From the NCBI RefSeq assembly GCF_000577275.2, contig NZ_HG916852.1:2421001-2485000 (forward strand): a stretch of 64,000 nucleotides of DNA, read 5' to 3'. The position numbers and the translations under genes were made by a program. Source of the DNA: Rhizobium favelukesii. GTDB lineage: Bacteria; Pseudomonadota; Alphaproteobacteria; Rhizobiales; Rhizobiaceae. Positions 49,173 through 58,418 of the stretch are shown piece after piece (position 1 is the stretch's first letter; every line of letters begins with the position of its first letter). The notes beneath the pieces are model-generated. The model saw only the letters and a list, made by a program, of their open reading frames with translations. It did no database searches and was not told where the DNA came from.

Positions 49173-50843
49173 TTACGCCGCTTCCGCCGCCGAACCATAC
49201 AGCGCGTCCTTGAACGGCTGTGGACCGACGCGGCGATAGGTGTCGAGGAAAATCTCTGACGGTTCCTTGCGGATCGCGAGGTAGGTGTTGACGATCGTTT
49301 CGATCGCATCGGTCACCTTCTCGGGCTCGAAGCCACGACCGATGATCTCGCCGATCGACGTGTGCTCGTCGCCTGACCCGCCGAGCGTGATCTGGTAGAG
49401 TTCAGCGCCCTTCTTTTCCACGCCAAGCAGGCCGATATGGCCGACATGGTGATGGCCGCAGGCATTGATGCAGCCGGAGATCTTGATTTTCAGCTCGCCT
49501 ATTTCGGTTTGACGAGCTGGATCGCCGAAGCGCCTTGAGATTTCCTGCGCGACAGGAATGGAGCGCGCATTGGCGAGCGCGCAGTAGTCCAGCCCGGGAC
49601 AGGCAATGATGTCAGTGATGAGACCGGCATTTGCCTCCGCAAGGCCCATGGCTACCAGACCGCGATAGACGGCTTCGAGGTCGGCGAGTGCCACATGCGG
49701 CAGGATCAGGTTCTGCTCGTGGCTGACCCGGATTTCGTCGAAGGCATATTCCTCAGCGAGATCGGCAACGGCATCCATCTGGCTATCCGAAGCATCGCCT
49801 GGGATGCCGCCGATCGGTTTCAGCGAGATCGTCACCATGCCATAGTCGGGATGCTTGTGCGGCTGCACGTTCTGCTGCACCCAGCGAGCAAAAGCCGGAT
49901 CGGCCTTCTTCCAGCGGGCAAGGTTCTCCCAGCCTTCGGCGCGATCGGGTAGAGCCGGCGGCGCGAAATAGGCCGCAATCGCTTCGACGTCCTGCTCGGG
50001 CAGCTTCAGTTCGGTATCCCTAAGCTCTGCGAATTCGGCCTCGACCTGGCGTGCCAATTCTTCCGCGCCGGTTTCATGCACGAGGATCTTGATGCGGGCC
50101 TTGTACTTGTTGTCGCGACGGCCATGCAGGTTGTACACGCGCATGACCGCGGTCGTATAGGATAGCAGATCCTCTTCCGGCAGAAAGTCGCGGATCAGCT
50201 TGGCGATCATTGGCGTGCGGCCCTGGCCGCCACCGACATACACGGCAAAGCCGATTTCGCCCTTGTCGTTCTTCTTCAGATGCAGGCCGATGTCGTGGAC
50301 CTGGATCGCAGCACGGTCGCGCTCGGCACCGGTGACGGCAATCTTGAACTTGCGCGGCAGGAACGAGAACTCCGGATGCACGGAGGACCACTGGCGCAGG
50401 ATTTCCGCATAGGGACGCGGATCGGCGACTTCATCAGCGGCAGCCCCGGCGAAGTGATCGGCCGTGACGTTGCGGATGCAGTTGCCCGAGGTCTGCATCG
50501 CGTGCATCTCGACCGTGGCAAGCTCGGCCAGCACATCAGGCATGTCGGAGAGCTTCGGCCAGTTGAACTGCAGGTTCTGGCGCGTGGTGAAGTGGCCATA
50601 ACCGCGGTCATAAGTGCGCGCGACATGAGCGAGCATGCGCATTTGACGAGAGCTCAGCGTGCCGTAGGGAATGGCGATGCGCAGCATGTAGGCGTGGAGT
50701 TGCAGATAGACGCCGTTCATCAGGCGCAGCGGCTTGAACGCGTCCTCCGCGAGCTCGCCGGAAAGGCGGCGCTGCACCTGGTCGCGAAACTGCTCGACGC
50801 GCTCGGCGACAAAAGCGTGGTCAAATTCGTCGTAACGATACAT
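49173..50843 (-). CDS. cysI: Sulfite (or nitrite) reductase hemoprotein
   Basis: Siroheme and 4Fe-4S reductase converting sulfite to sulfide with six electrons. 556 residues in two repeated halves. RTYDRGYGHFTTRQNLQFNWPKL and MQTSGNCIRNVTADHFAG form the siroheme site. The cluster ligands are CPGLDYCALANARS and KISGCINACGHHHVGHIG. In the operon cysG-DUF2849-cysI-DUF934, the sulfite role is favoured over nitrite. Confidence 0.93.
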   Translation of the reverse strand: MYRYDEFDHAFVAERVEQFRDQVQRRLSGELAEDAFKPLRLMNGVYLQLHAYMLRIAIPYGTLSSRQMRMLAHVARTYDRGYGHFTTRQNLQFNWPKLSDMPDVLAELATVEMHAMQTSGNCIRNVTADHFAGAAADEVADPRPYAEILRQWSSVHPEFSFLPRKFKIAVTGAERDRAAIQVHDIGLHLKKNDKGEIGFAVYVGGGQGRTPMIAKLIRDFLPEEDLLSYTTAVMRVYNLHGRRDNKYKARIKILVHETGAEELARQVEAEFAELRDTELKLPEQDVEAIAAYFAPPALPDRAEGWENLARWKKADPAFARWVQQNVQPHKHPDYGMVTISLKPIGGIPGDASDSQMDAVADLAEEYAFDEIRVSHEQNLILPHVALADLEAVYRGLVAMGLAEANAGLITDIIACPGLDYCALANARSIPVAQEISRRFGDPARQTEIGELKIKISGCINACGHHHVGHIGLLGVEKKGAELYQITLGGSGDEHTSIGEIIGRGFEPEKVTDAIETIVNTYLAIRKEPSEIFLDTYRRVGPQPFKDALYGSAAEAA

Positions 50844-50851
50844 CTGCTTCC

Positions 50852-51166
50852 TCAGACTGCGATGAATGCGGGGTCGGCGGGCTTGTAACCCGGCGCGTAT
50901 TCCATGGTCGGACCCTGGGCACGAATGCGCTCGCGAAGGCGCAGCGGCCAGAGCACGCCGTTGGTCTCCTGAACTTCGACGACGGCAACGTCGACGACCT
51001 CGTTGTCGGCATAGGACTTCTTGCCAATCGCTTCCAGCGCCACGACGGCTTCAGCATGGCGAGCAACGAGGGCGTCCTGCAGCGAGGCGACCCAGTCGCC
51101 ATTGGCGTTCAGCCAGACGGCAACACCATCCGTCAATCGGTTGGCGGTCAGAACCTTGTCTACCAT
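50852..51166 (-). CDS. DUF2849 protein of the sulfite-reduction operon
   Basis: 104 residues beginning MVDKVLTANRLTDGVAVWLNANGDWV, then VARHAEAVVALEAIGKKSYADNEVVDVAVVEVQETNGVLWPLRLRERIRAQGPTMEY. DUF2849 is found between cysG and cysI in many alphaproteobacteria; its job is unknown. Two bases follow the cysG stop before its ATG, so translation is coupled. Confidence 0.85.
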   Translation of the reverse strand: MVDKVLTANRLTDGVAVWLNANGDWVASLQDALVARHAEAVVALEAIGKKSYADNEVVDVAVVEVQETNGVLWPLRLRERIRAQGPTMEYAPGYKPADPAFIAV

Positions 51167-51168
51167 GT

Positions 51169-52611
51169 TCAGCTCCTTGCAAATTCGTCGGACCGGGCGC
51201 GTTCGCGTACCAGCGGTTCCGACAGTTCGAAATTGGCGCCTGCGACCGCATCGCCGATAATGACCATGACCGGGCCGGTCAACTCGTTACGGTGCTGCAG
51301 GTCGGGAAGATCCCGCAAAATCCCATGCAGCAGACGGCGATCGGATCGGCTGGCGTTCTCGACGACGGCAACAGTCGTCTCCGCGGGAAGGCCGGCCTGC
51401 ATCAGGCGTTCAGCGACCGAGGCGGCAACGGTGCGGCCCATATAGACGGCGATTGTCGCACCGGATACCGCAAGGCTTGCCCAATCCGGCAAGACATCGC
51501 CCGTCAGATCGTGGCCGGTCGTGAAGACCAGCGAGGACGCAACGCCACGCAGCGTCAGAGGCAGCTCGAAATCGGCAGCTGCGGCGAATGCCGAGGTGAT
51601 GCCCGGCACCACTTCATAGGAAATGCCAGCAACTCGTAGAGCCGCCATTTCCTCCCCTGCCCGACCGTAGACTAGCGGATCGCCGGACTTCAGGCGAACG
51701 ACACGCTTGCCTTCACGACCGAGGTGCACGAGAAGATCGTTGATCTCCTCCTGTGACTTCGAATGGCATCCCTTGCGCTTGCCGACCGATAGACGCTCGG
51801 CGTCGCGGCGGCCCATGTCGACAATTTCCTGCGGCACGAGGGCATCATAGACGATGACATCGGCTTCCATCATCACGCGCTGGGCGCGCAGCGTCAGCAG
51901 GTCCGCTGCGCCGGGCCCGGCACCAACCAGCCATACGTGGCCGTCGACCTTTTCTGCAGACTGCAGCAGGCTATTGGCTGCACGACGCGCCTGCGGCAGG
52001 TTCTCGTTGGCGACAGCATCGGCGACCGCGCCGGAGAAGAAATGGTGCCAGAAAAGACGGCGCGCAGCCCCCTTCGGCACGAGATGCTCGACGGTTTTTC
52101 GATAGCTGGTGGCAAGATCGGCCAGACGCCCCAGCGACGGCGCAAGCAGCTGATCCACCTGGGCGCGTATCATCTGTGCGAGCACCGGTCCAGCGCCTTC
52201 CGTGCCGATTGCGACAGCCACCGGCGCGCGATTGACAAGCGCAGGCGTAAAGAAATCGCAATAGTCAGGCTGATCGACGGCGTTGGCGGGCACTTTCTCG
52301 GCGCGTGCGGCCTCGACGATGACGCGATCCTGCGCCGCGTCGCCTGTCGCCGCAAAGACCAAAGTTGCGCTGTGGACCTGCTCGGCTGCAAAGCCGGCGC
52401 GCACGGTTTCGATGCGATTGGCGATCAGATAGGCGTGATAATCGGCCTCGGGGCGATCGGTATAGGCAACGACCCTCGCCTGCGTATTCAGCAGCAGGCG
52501 AACCTTCGCAAAGGCTTCGTCGCCATTGCCGAAGACAGCCGCGATCTTGCCCTCGACGCGAAAGAAGGCAGGAAATACCGACAGTTGTTCATTCTTGCAA
52601 GGCATCATCAA
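51169..52611 (-). CDS. cysG: Siroheme synthase (multifunctional CysG)
   Basis: A 480-residue fusion. The N-terminal ~210 residues form the precorrin-2 dehydrogenase/ferrochelatase (VFGNGDEAFAKVRLLL nucleotide loop, VPANAVDQPDYCDFFTPALV). The C-terminal part is uroporphyrin-III C-methyltransferase (VWLVGAGPGAADLLTLRAQRVM, VIVYDALV, VRLKSGDPLVYGRAGEE, VVPGITSAFAAAA). It supplies siroheme to CysI encoded just downstream. Several Met codons cluster at the start (52611, 52608, 52605). Confidence 0.93.
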   Translation of the reverse strand: MMMPCKNEQLSVFPAFFRVEGKIAAVFGNGDEAFAKVRLLLNTQARVVAYTDRPEADYHAYLIANRIETVRAGFAAEQVHSATLVFAATGDAAQDRVIVEAARAEKVPANAVDQPDYCDFFTPALVNRAPVAVAIGTEGAGPVLAQMIRAQVDQLLAPSLGRLADLATSYRKTVEHLVPKGAARRLFWHHFFSGAVADAVANENLPQARRAANSLLQSAEKVDGHVWLVGAGPGAADLLTLRAQRVMMEADVIVYDALVPQEIVDMGRRDAERLSVGKRKGCHSKSQEEINDLLVHLGREGKRVVRLKSGDPLVYGRAGEEMAALRVAGISYEVVPGITSAFAAAADFELPLTLRGVASSLVFTTGHDLTGDVLPDWASLAVSGATIAVYMGRTVAASVAERLMQAGLPAETTVAVVENASRSDRRLLHGILRDLPDLQHRNELTGPVMVIIGDAVAGANFELSEPLVRERARSDEFARS

Positions 52612-52867
52612 TCCATTTCGAAGTTGCCGGAATATGCACCGTCCGGCCAGGCAAATGAAGAAACAGAAATTCCAAAGCCTGCGCGGGTGCGTATTCTTTT
52701 ACCCGCTCTTCCAACGATTTGAGTAAAAGTCACCGGTGCGGCGCAGCGGGCACACCTGGAGCTGCCGCAACGCAGCAGAAAGGCTGTGAGAAATCCGACG
52801 ACGCGATCAAATCGGCATTTGCCTCCTCTGGCGCTGCCGGTAGAGTGCAGCCACCAAGGAGAAGACC
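52612..52867. other. Divergent promoter region of cysG and deaminase
   Basis: 256 bases between divergent genes. Minus-strand AT-rich blocks near 52660-52720 are candidates for the cysG promoter and regulator sites; I cannot assign a specific operator. AAGGAGAAG at 52856-52864 is the deaminase ribosome site. Confidence 0.3.
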
Positions 52868-53455
52868 ATGCCCGACACGACCATCGCCGCCCGCCTGCTC
52901 AACGTGATGGAACATGACATCCTTCCGATGACCGAACGTGGGGTCGCTGCCGGCAACAAGGTATTCGGCGCCGCGATCCTTCGCAAATCCGACCTCTCGC
53001 TGGTCGTTGTGGAGACCAACAACGAGCTTGAAAACCCGCTGTGGCACGGCGAGGTGCACACGCTCAAGCGTTTCTACGAGCTTGGCGAGAAGCCAGCCAC
53101 GAAGGACCTGATCTTTCTCTCGACGCACGAACCCTGCACCATGTGCATGTCTGCGATCACCTGGGCCGGGTTCGACAATTTCTACTATTTCTTCAGCCAC
53201 GAAGATTCCCGCGACGCCTTCGCCATTCCCCATGACCTGAAGATCCTGAAGGAAGTCTTCGGTCTGGAACCTGGCGGCTACCGTCGCAGCAACGCATTCT
53301 GGAACAGCTTTGCGGTTGCCGATCTCGTCGAGACGGAAGACGAGCATTTGAAGGCCGAGTTGAAGGCACAAACAGCGCGCATCAAGGCGCGCTACGACGC
53401 GCTCTCCGACAGCTACCAGGCGTCGAAGGGCGACAACGACATTCCGCTGAATTGA
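52868..53455 (+). CDS. Cytidine/nucleoside deaminase-family protein
   Basis: 195 residues, zinc deaminase fold. Zinc motifs are WHGEVHTLKRF (HxE) and STHEPCTMCMSAITWAGF (PCxxC). The fold fits dCMP/guanine/tRNA-adenosine deaminases; the long C-terminal acidic tail and HGE instead of HAE set it apart from TadA. The substrate is unknown. It is followed closely by mazG, suggesting joint nucleotide housekeeping. Confidence 0.82.
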   Translation: MPDTTIAARLLNVMEHDILPMTERGVAAGNKVFGAAILRKSDLSLVVVETNNELENPLWHGEVHTLKRFYELGEKPATKDLIFLSTHEPCTMCMSAITWAGFDNFYYFFSHEDSRDAFAIPHDLKILKEVFGLEPGGYRRSNAFWNSFAVADLVETEDEHLKAELKAQTARIKARYDALSDSYQASKGDNDIPLN

Positions 53456-53461
53456 GTGACC

Positions 53462-54295
53462 ATGGACGCTTCCAAAGACATTTCACGCCTGATCGAGATC
53501 ATGGCCGCGCTGCGCAATCGGGAAACCGGCTGTCCCTGGGACATCGTCCAGACATTTGAGACGATCAAACCCTACACGATCGAGGAGGCTTACGAGGTCT
53601 CCGATGCGATCGAGCGTAATGACATGGACGATCTCTGCGAGGAACTGGGCGACCTGCTGCTGCAAGTCGTCTTCCACGCGCGCATGGCGGAAGAGGCCGG
53701 CGAGTTCGCATTTAGCGACGTGGTTGAGGCCATCACTCGCAAGATGATCCGCCGGCATCCACATGTCTTCGCCCGTTCCGATGCAGATACGCCGGATGCG
53801 GTGAAGAAGCAGTGGGACGATATCAAGCAGGCCGAAAAGCGCGAGCGCGCCGAACGGCGAGCCAAGCGCGGTGTCAGCGAAGATTTCAAGGCCGGTTTCC
53901 TGGGATCGGTCCAGCGAAACTTCCCTGCCCTGACCGAGGCGCTGAAGCTGCAGGAGCATGCTGCGAAGGTGGGCTTCGATTGGTCGGCGCCCGAACCGAT
54001 CCTCGACAAGATTGAGGAGGAAATCGGCGAGCTGCGCGCCGCGCTGGCCGAAGGCGATCAGGCGAAGGTCAGTGATGAACTCGGCGATCTTATCTTCGCC
54101 GTCGTCAACATCGGCAGGCACGTGAAGGCCGATCCAGAAGAATCCCTCCGCGGAACGAATACGAAGTTTCGTAGACGCTTCAATCACATCGAAGCTGTTC
54201 TTGATGCAGAAGGTGAAACTCTGGCAGCAGCTAGCCTGGAGCGGATGGAAGAAATTTGGCAGGCGGCAAAGGCAATCGAACGGCAGTTGGATTGA
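53462..54295 (+). CDS. mazG: Nucleoside triphosphate pyrophosphohydrolase MazG
   Basis: MazG hydrolyses (d)NTPs, including ppGpp-related or damaged nucleotides, to monophosphates. 277 residues with two MazG domains. The first has GCPWDIVQTFETIKPYTIEEAYEVSDAI and DLCEELGDLLLQVVFHARMAEE (EExxE-ExxD metal site). The second has KIEEEIGELRAAL and DELGDLIFAVVNIGRHVKADPE. A GTG two codons upstream (53456) abuts the deaminase stop and is an alternative start. Confidence 0.93.
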   Translation: MDASKDISRLIEIMAALRNRETGCPWDIVQTFETIKPYTIEEAYEVSDAIERNDMDDLCEELGDLLLQVVFHARMAEEAGEFAFSDVVEAITRKMIRRHPHVFARSDADTPDAVKKQWDDIKQAEKRERAERRAKRGVSEDFKAGFLGSVQRNFPALTEALKLQEHAAKVGFDWSAPEPILDKIEEEIGELRAALAEGDQAKVSDELGDLIFAVVNIGRHVKADPEESLRGTNTKFRRRFNHIEAVLDAEGETLAAASLERMEEIWQAAKAIERQLD

Positions 54296-54359
54296 GCCGA
54301 CACCCTCACGTGAAGCGCAATCGCGGGCGTAAACTCAAGTACCCGCTGTGGGGGAGCCT

Positions 54360-55694
54360 CTAGCGCTCCCAGTCCTCTTTGCCAGCCTTCGGCCCGTTGC
54401 CGAGACGGCGCTCCAGTTCGACCGATTCGGTTTCCGAGAGGCGCACATCGAGTGTGATCGACCCGTCCTCGTTGTCTTCGCGGTTGTCGACAATCGCGTG
54501 GTCGTAGAGCCAAGGCAGCAGCGCCAACTTGTCGACAGGCAGGCGTACGGTCGCTTCAGTCAGCACGCCGGAAAGCCTGCGGCTGATCTCTCCCATCAAC
54601 GTATCGATACCCTCACCGCTGATTGCGGATAGGGCAACCACGTTCTCGGCGCCGCTCGCCTTCTGAACAATCGCATCGTGGGCTTCCGGTTCAAGGCGAT
54701 CGATCTTGTTCCAGACCTCGATGATGCGCTTGTCGCTTTCGGCCTCGTCGATACCGAGGTCCTTCAGGATGCGGAGCACGTCCGCGCTCTGCGCCTGGTT
54801 GTCGATGTCGGACATATCACGGACATGGAGGATGAGGTCGGCTTCCAAAACCTCTTCCAGCGTGGCGCGAAAGGCCGCGACGAGGTGAGTCGGAAGGTCC
54901 GAGATGAACCCGACCGTATCAGAGAGGATCACGGTGCGGCCATGCGGCAGCTTCATTCGGCGCAGTGTCGGATCGAGCGTCGCAAAAAGCATGTCTTCGG
55001 CAAGCACGCCTGCCCCGGTTATGCGATTGAATAGCGTCGACTTGCCGGCGTTGGTATAGCCGACCAGCGCCACGATTGGGTGCGGCACCTTCTTGCGCTT
55101 GGCGCGATGAAGCTGGCGTGTACGCACGACCTGCTCCAGCTCGCGCTCGAGCTTGATGATGCGGTCCTGCAGCATGCGCCGGTCGGCTTCGATCTGGGTT
55201 TCACCGGGACCGCCCATGAAGCCGCCACCGCCGCGCTGACGCTCCAAGTGCGTCCAGCTGCGGACCAGACGGCCCTTCTGGTAATTGAGATGCGCGAGAT
55301 CGACCTGCAGCGTGCCTTCCTTGGTGGAAGCGCGGCGGCCGAAAATCTCGAGGATGAGGCCGGTGCGGTCAATGACCTTGGCGTTCCATTCTCTCTCGAG
55401 ATTGCGCTGCTGTACCGGCGTTAGCGGATGGTCGACGATAACGAGACCAGAATCGTTTTCATCGAGCGTCGCCTTGATCTCTCCGATCTTGCCCGTGCCC
55501 ATCAACGTTGCGGGTCGCGGATCGTTGACGGTTACGACGGTGCCATTCACCACATCAAGGTCGATCGCCTGGGCAAGACCGGTCGCCTCTTCCAGGCGGC
55601 TCTCGGGCGTCCTGGTGACCACGGGCGCAGCATCGCCCGCGCTGCGCCCGCCTCGCGCCTGCTTGAGCACAGGCACGACAACGGTCGCGCGCAT
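54360..55694 (-). CDS. hflX: GTPase HflX
   Basis: Ribosome-associated GTPase that splits stalled 70S ribosomes. 444 residues. The N-terminal nucleotide-binding domain contains VDHPLTPVQQRNLEREW and SWTHLERQRGGGGFMGGPGETQIE. G-domain: GYTNAGKSTLFN (G1), ATLDPTLRR, DTVGFI (G3), VWNKIDRL (G4). The frame stays open upstream to the end of hfq without an ATG, GTG or TTG at a better place, so ATG 55694 is used. The hfq-hflX order is the bacterial norm. Confidence 0.93.
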   Translation of the reverse strand: MRATVVVPVLKQARGGRSAGDAAPVVTRTPESRLEEATGLAQAIDLDVVNGTVVTVNDPRPATLMGTGKIGEIKATLDENDSGLVIVDHPLTPVQQRNLEREWNAKVIDRTGLILEIFGRRASTKEGTLQVDLAHLNYQKGRLVRSWTHLERQRGGGGFMGGPGETQIEADRRMLQDRIIKLERELEQVVRTRQLHRAKRKKVPHPIVALVGYTNAGKSTLFNRITGAGVLAEDMLFATLDPTLRRMKLPHGRTVILSDTVGFISDLPTHLVAAFRATLEEVLEADLILHVRDMSDIDNQAQSADVLRILKDLGIDEAESDKRIIEVWNKIDRLEPEAHDAIVQKASGAENVVALSAISGEGIDTLMGEISRRLSGVLTEATVRLPVDKLALLPWLYDHAIVDNREDNEDGSITLDVRLSETESVELERRLGNGPKAGKEDWER

Positions 55695-55771
55695 GTCATC
55701 CCGGTGCTTGGCAGCTTCCGGGATGATCGAATCGTTCTTTGTATCGCGTGTCGAAATAATTGCAGTTCCTG

Positions 55772-56014
55772 TTAGGAAGCGGCTTCTTCGCTCTCAAACA
55801 TCTGCATCGGCTGGCCGGGCATGATGGTCGAGATCGCGTGCTTATACACGAGTTGCGAATGGCCGTCACGGCGAAGCAGAACACAGAAGTTGTCGAAGGA
55901 CGTAACCACACCCGTCAGCTTAACGCCGTTAATCAGAAAAATTGTCAGTGAAATCTTTTGCTTGCGAACAGTATTGAGAAATAAGTCCTGCAGATTCTGA
56001 GAACGTTCCGCCAT
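55772..56014 (-). CDS. hfq: RNA chaperone Hfq
   Basis: 80-residue Sm-like hexamer protein that helps sRNAs pair with mRNAs. Sm1: [37 protein letters not shown]. Sm2: [23 protein letters not shown] is the rhizobial start. It has a short C-terminus (FESEEAAS), as in other alphaproteobacteria. Relevant to the candidate sRNAs in this window. Confidence 0.97.
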
Positions 56015-56124
56015 CGCGCCGCTTCTTTCTTTATTGCCGGCTTCGTTTTGCCGGTGAAATACTAATCAACCTCGCCTGCAGGCAGCTGACAACCCTCATC
56101 CCCTCTGCCCAGAAAGCCTTGGTA

Positions 56125-56988
56125 TCAAATCGCAATCTTTTCCGCAACGTCGAAAAAGGCCTCCCGAATTTTCTGGGAGATGCTGCCCGGATGACCGTTC
56201 GCGATCGACTGGCCATCGATCGCCACGACCGGAAAGCAGATGCTCGTTGCAGCCGTGATGAAGACTTCACGTGCGGCAAGCATCTCGGCGACCGAGAACT
56301 CCCGCTCTTCGATCGTCAGCCCCAGCTTGGCTCCGACATCGATCAGCGTCGTGCGGGTAATGCCGCGCAGAATGCCATGTTCCGCCGGGCGCGTGATGAG
56401 CGTACCACCGCGGTCGACCATCCAGACGTTGGTCGCAGCGCCCTCCTTCACCATGCCCTTGGCGTCGACATAGATCGCTTCCTGCGCCCCGGCTTCCTTC
56501 GCCTGCTGACGCGCCATCGCGTTCGGCAGGAGGCCGACCGATTTGATGTCGACGCGATCCCATCGATTGTCGGGAACAGTAATTGCCTTGATGCCTGTAG
56601 CGTTCTTTTTGGCGATGATCGAGGGATCAGTGCTCTTGGCGGTGATCACCAGCGACGGCAGGGTTCCCTCTGCCGGAAATACGTGATCGCGCCGCGCAAC
56701 GCCGCGCGTGACCTGCATGTAGAAGAGACCGTTGCGGACCCGATTGCGCCGCAACGTTTCGCGAATGACCTGGGTTAGCGCATTACGGCTCATCGGCCAG
56801 GCAATGCGCAACTCGCCAAGCGATCGGTCCAGTCTGTTTAGGTGGCGCGTAAGATCGACGATATAGCCATGCCTGATTTCACAGACTTCGTAGACGCCAT
56901 CCGCGAACTGATAGCCGCGGTCCTCGATATGGACCATCGCGCTCGAGTGCGTGACATAGCGGCCGTTCACATAGGCTATTCTGGGCAT
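56125..56988 (-). CDS. dat: D-amino acid aminotransferase (class IV, PLP)
   Basis: A 287-residue fold-type IV aminotransferase, start ATG 56988 (MPRIAYVNGRYVTHSSAMVHIEDRGYQFADGVYEV). The PLP Lys lies in DIKSVGLLPNAMARQQA (about residue 145). EGAATNVWMV and GITRTTLIDV complete the cofactor site. It interconverts D-amino acids and keto acids, feeding D-Glu or D-Ala for cell walls. An in-frame extension to 57057 exists. It lies between ntrX and hfq, a conserved rhizobial order. Confidence 0.9.
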   Translation of the reverse strand: MPRIAYVNGRYVTHSSAMVHIEDRGYQFADGVYEVCEIRHGYIVDLTRHLNRLDRSLGELRIAWPMSRNALTQVIRETLRRNRVRNGLFYMQVTRGVARRDHVFPAEGTLPSLVITAKSTDPSIIAKKNATGIKAITVPDNRWDRVDIKSVGLLPNAMARQQAKEAGAQEAIYVDAKGMVKEGAATNVWMVDRGGTLITRPAEHGILRGITRTTLIDVGAKLGLTIEEREFSVAEMLAAREVFITAATSICFPVVAIDGQSIANGHPGSISQKIREAFFDVAEKIAI

Positions 56989-57053
56989 GGAGAACCTGTG
57001 CGTGGGGGTATAAGCAGGTGAACGAGTGACGGCGCAGCAGCGCCGCCCTGGTA

Positions 57054-58418
57054 TCAAACGCCAAGCGACTTCAGCTTGCGGTGCAGCGCCGAACGCTCCA
57101 TGCCGACGAACTCTGCGGTACGCGAGATATTGCCGCCAAAACGATTGATCTGCGCAATCAGGTAGTCCTTCTCGAACATTTCTCGTGCTTCGCGAAGCGG
57201 CAGCGTCATGATGTGATAGTCGTTTTTGGCCGAGACCTTCGGCAGCATGTCGCCGAGGTCGGTCGGCAGCATCTCGGCGGTGATGGGCGCGTCAGGACCG
57301 TCAGAACGGGCAAGGATCATCAGCCGCTCGATGTTGTTGCGCAGCTGGCGGATGTTGCCCGGCCAATCATGGGCCTGCAGCACGGCCATGGCGTCGTCGC
57401 CGATGCGGCGCGGACGGATGCCGGCCTGCTCGGAAATCTGCCGCATCAGCTGATCGACCAGGAACGGGATATCCTCGCGACGATCTGCCAGCGCCGGTAC
57501 GCGCACCGGCACGACGGCGAGCCGATGGTAGAGATCTTCGCGGAACCAGCCCTCGGCGATGCGGCTCTCCAGATTGTAGGCCGTCGACGAAACGATGCGC
57601 ACATCGACCTTCACGCGCTTGGAGCCGCCGACGCGTTCGAACTGCTGATCGACGAGAACGCGCAGGATCTTGTTCTGCGTCTCGCGCGGCATTTCTCCGA
57701 CTTCGTCAAGATAGAGAATGCCGCGGTGCGCCTCTTCCAACGCTCCGATCTTGCGCGCCTGGCCGGGCGAACCTTCGGTACCGAACAGCGCGATCTCCAT
57801 GCGCTCCGGCGTGATATTGGCGGCATTCAGCGCCACGAACGGACCGCTTGCACGCGCCGACTTCTTGTGGATCATCCGGGCGACGAGCTCCTTGCCGGAA
57901 CCCGACGAGCCGAAAATCATGATCCGGCTGTTGGTCGGCGAAACCTTCTCGATCGTCTGGCGCAGTTGCGAGACCGCCACCGACGTACCGATGAGTTCGA
58001 CCGGATCGCCAGCCTTGCGCTTGAGTTCCGATACCTCGCGCTTCAGCTTCGAATTCTCGAGCGCGCGTTCGGCGATCAGGATCAGCCGGTCGGCCTTGAA
58101 CGGCTTCTCGATGAAATCGAATGCACCACGCTTGATGGCGGACACAGCAGTCTCGATGTTGCCGTGACCGGAAATCATGACGACGGGAATATCCGGGTGG
58201 CGCGTCTTCACCTCGTCGAGCAGCGATAGACCGTCGAGCTTGCTTCCCTGCATCCAGATGTCGAGGAAGATCAACCGCGGCGCACGATCGGAGATCGCAG
58301 CCAAAGCGCTGTCGCTATCGTGTGCCGTGCGGGTCTCATGTCCCTCATCAGACAGGATACCGGAGACGATCTCGCGGATGTCGTGCTCGTCATCGACGAC
58401 CAGAATATCAGAGGCCAT
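57054..58418 (-). CDS. ntrX: Response regulator NtrX
   Basis: Regulator partner of NtrY. The 454-residue protein has a receiver domain ([14 protein letters not shown]; phospho-Asp in [11 protein letters not shown]), an AAA+ domain ([20 protein letters not shown]alker [10 protein letters not shown] Walker B) and a C-terminal Fis-type HTH ([22 protein letters not shown]). The GAFTGA loop that contacts sigma-54 is replaced by [12 protein letters not shown], which fits the reported loss in alphaproteobacterial NtrX. The ATG at 58418 lies inside the ntrY 3' end (11-base overlap). Confidence 0.93.
   Translation of the reverse strand: MASDILVVDDEHDIREIVSGILSDEGHETRTAHDSDSALAAISDRAPRLIFLDIWMQGSKLDGLSLLDEVKTRHPDIPVVMISGHGNIETAVSAIKRGAFDFIEKPFKADRLILIAERALENSKLKREVSELKRKAGDPVELIGTSVAVSQLRQTIEKVSPTNSRIMIFGSSGSGKELVARMIHKKSARASGPFVALNAANITPERMEIALFGTEGSPGQARKIGALEEAHRGILYLDEVGEMPRETQNKILRVLVDQQFERVGGSKRVKVDVRIVSSTAYNLESRIAEGWFREDLYHRLAVVPVRVPALADRREDIPFLVDQLMRQISEQAGIRPRRIGDDAMAVLQAHDWPGNIRQLRNNIERLMILARSDGPDAPITAEMLPTDLGDMLPKVSAKNDYHIMTLPLREAREMFEKDYLIAQINRFGGNISRTAEFVGMERSALHRKLKSLGV

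Noticed and set aside
52868..53455. Assignment as TadA tRNA adenosine deaminase
   Set aside because: The HGE motif, length and acidic C-terminal tail differ from TadA; kept as a general deaminase.
57081..58229. A 382-codon plus-strand open frame
   Set aside because: Antisense shadow of ntrX, Arg/His-rich composition without motifs.
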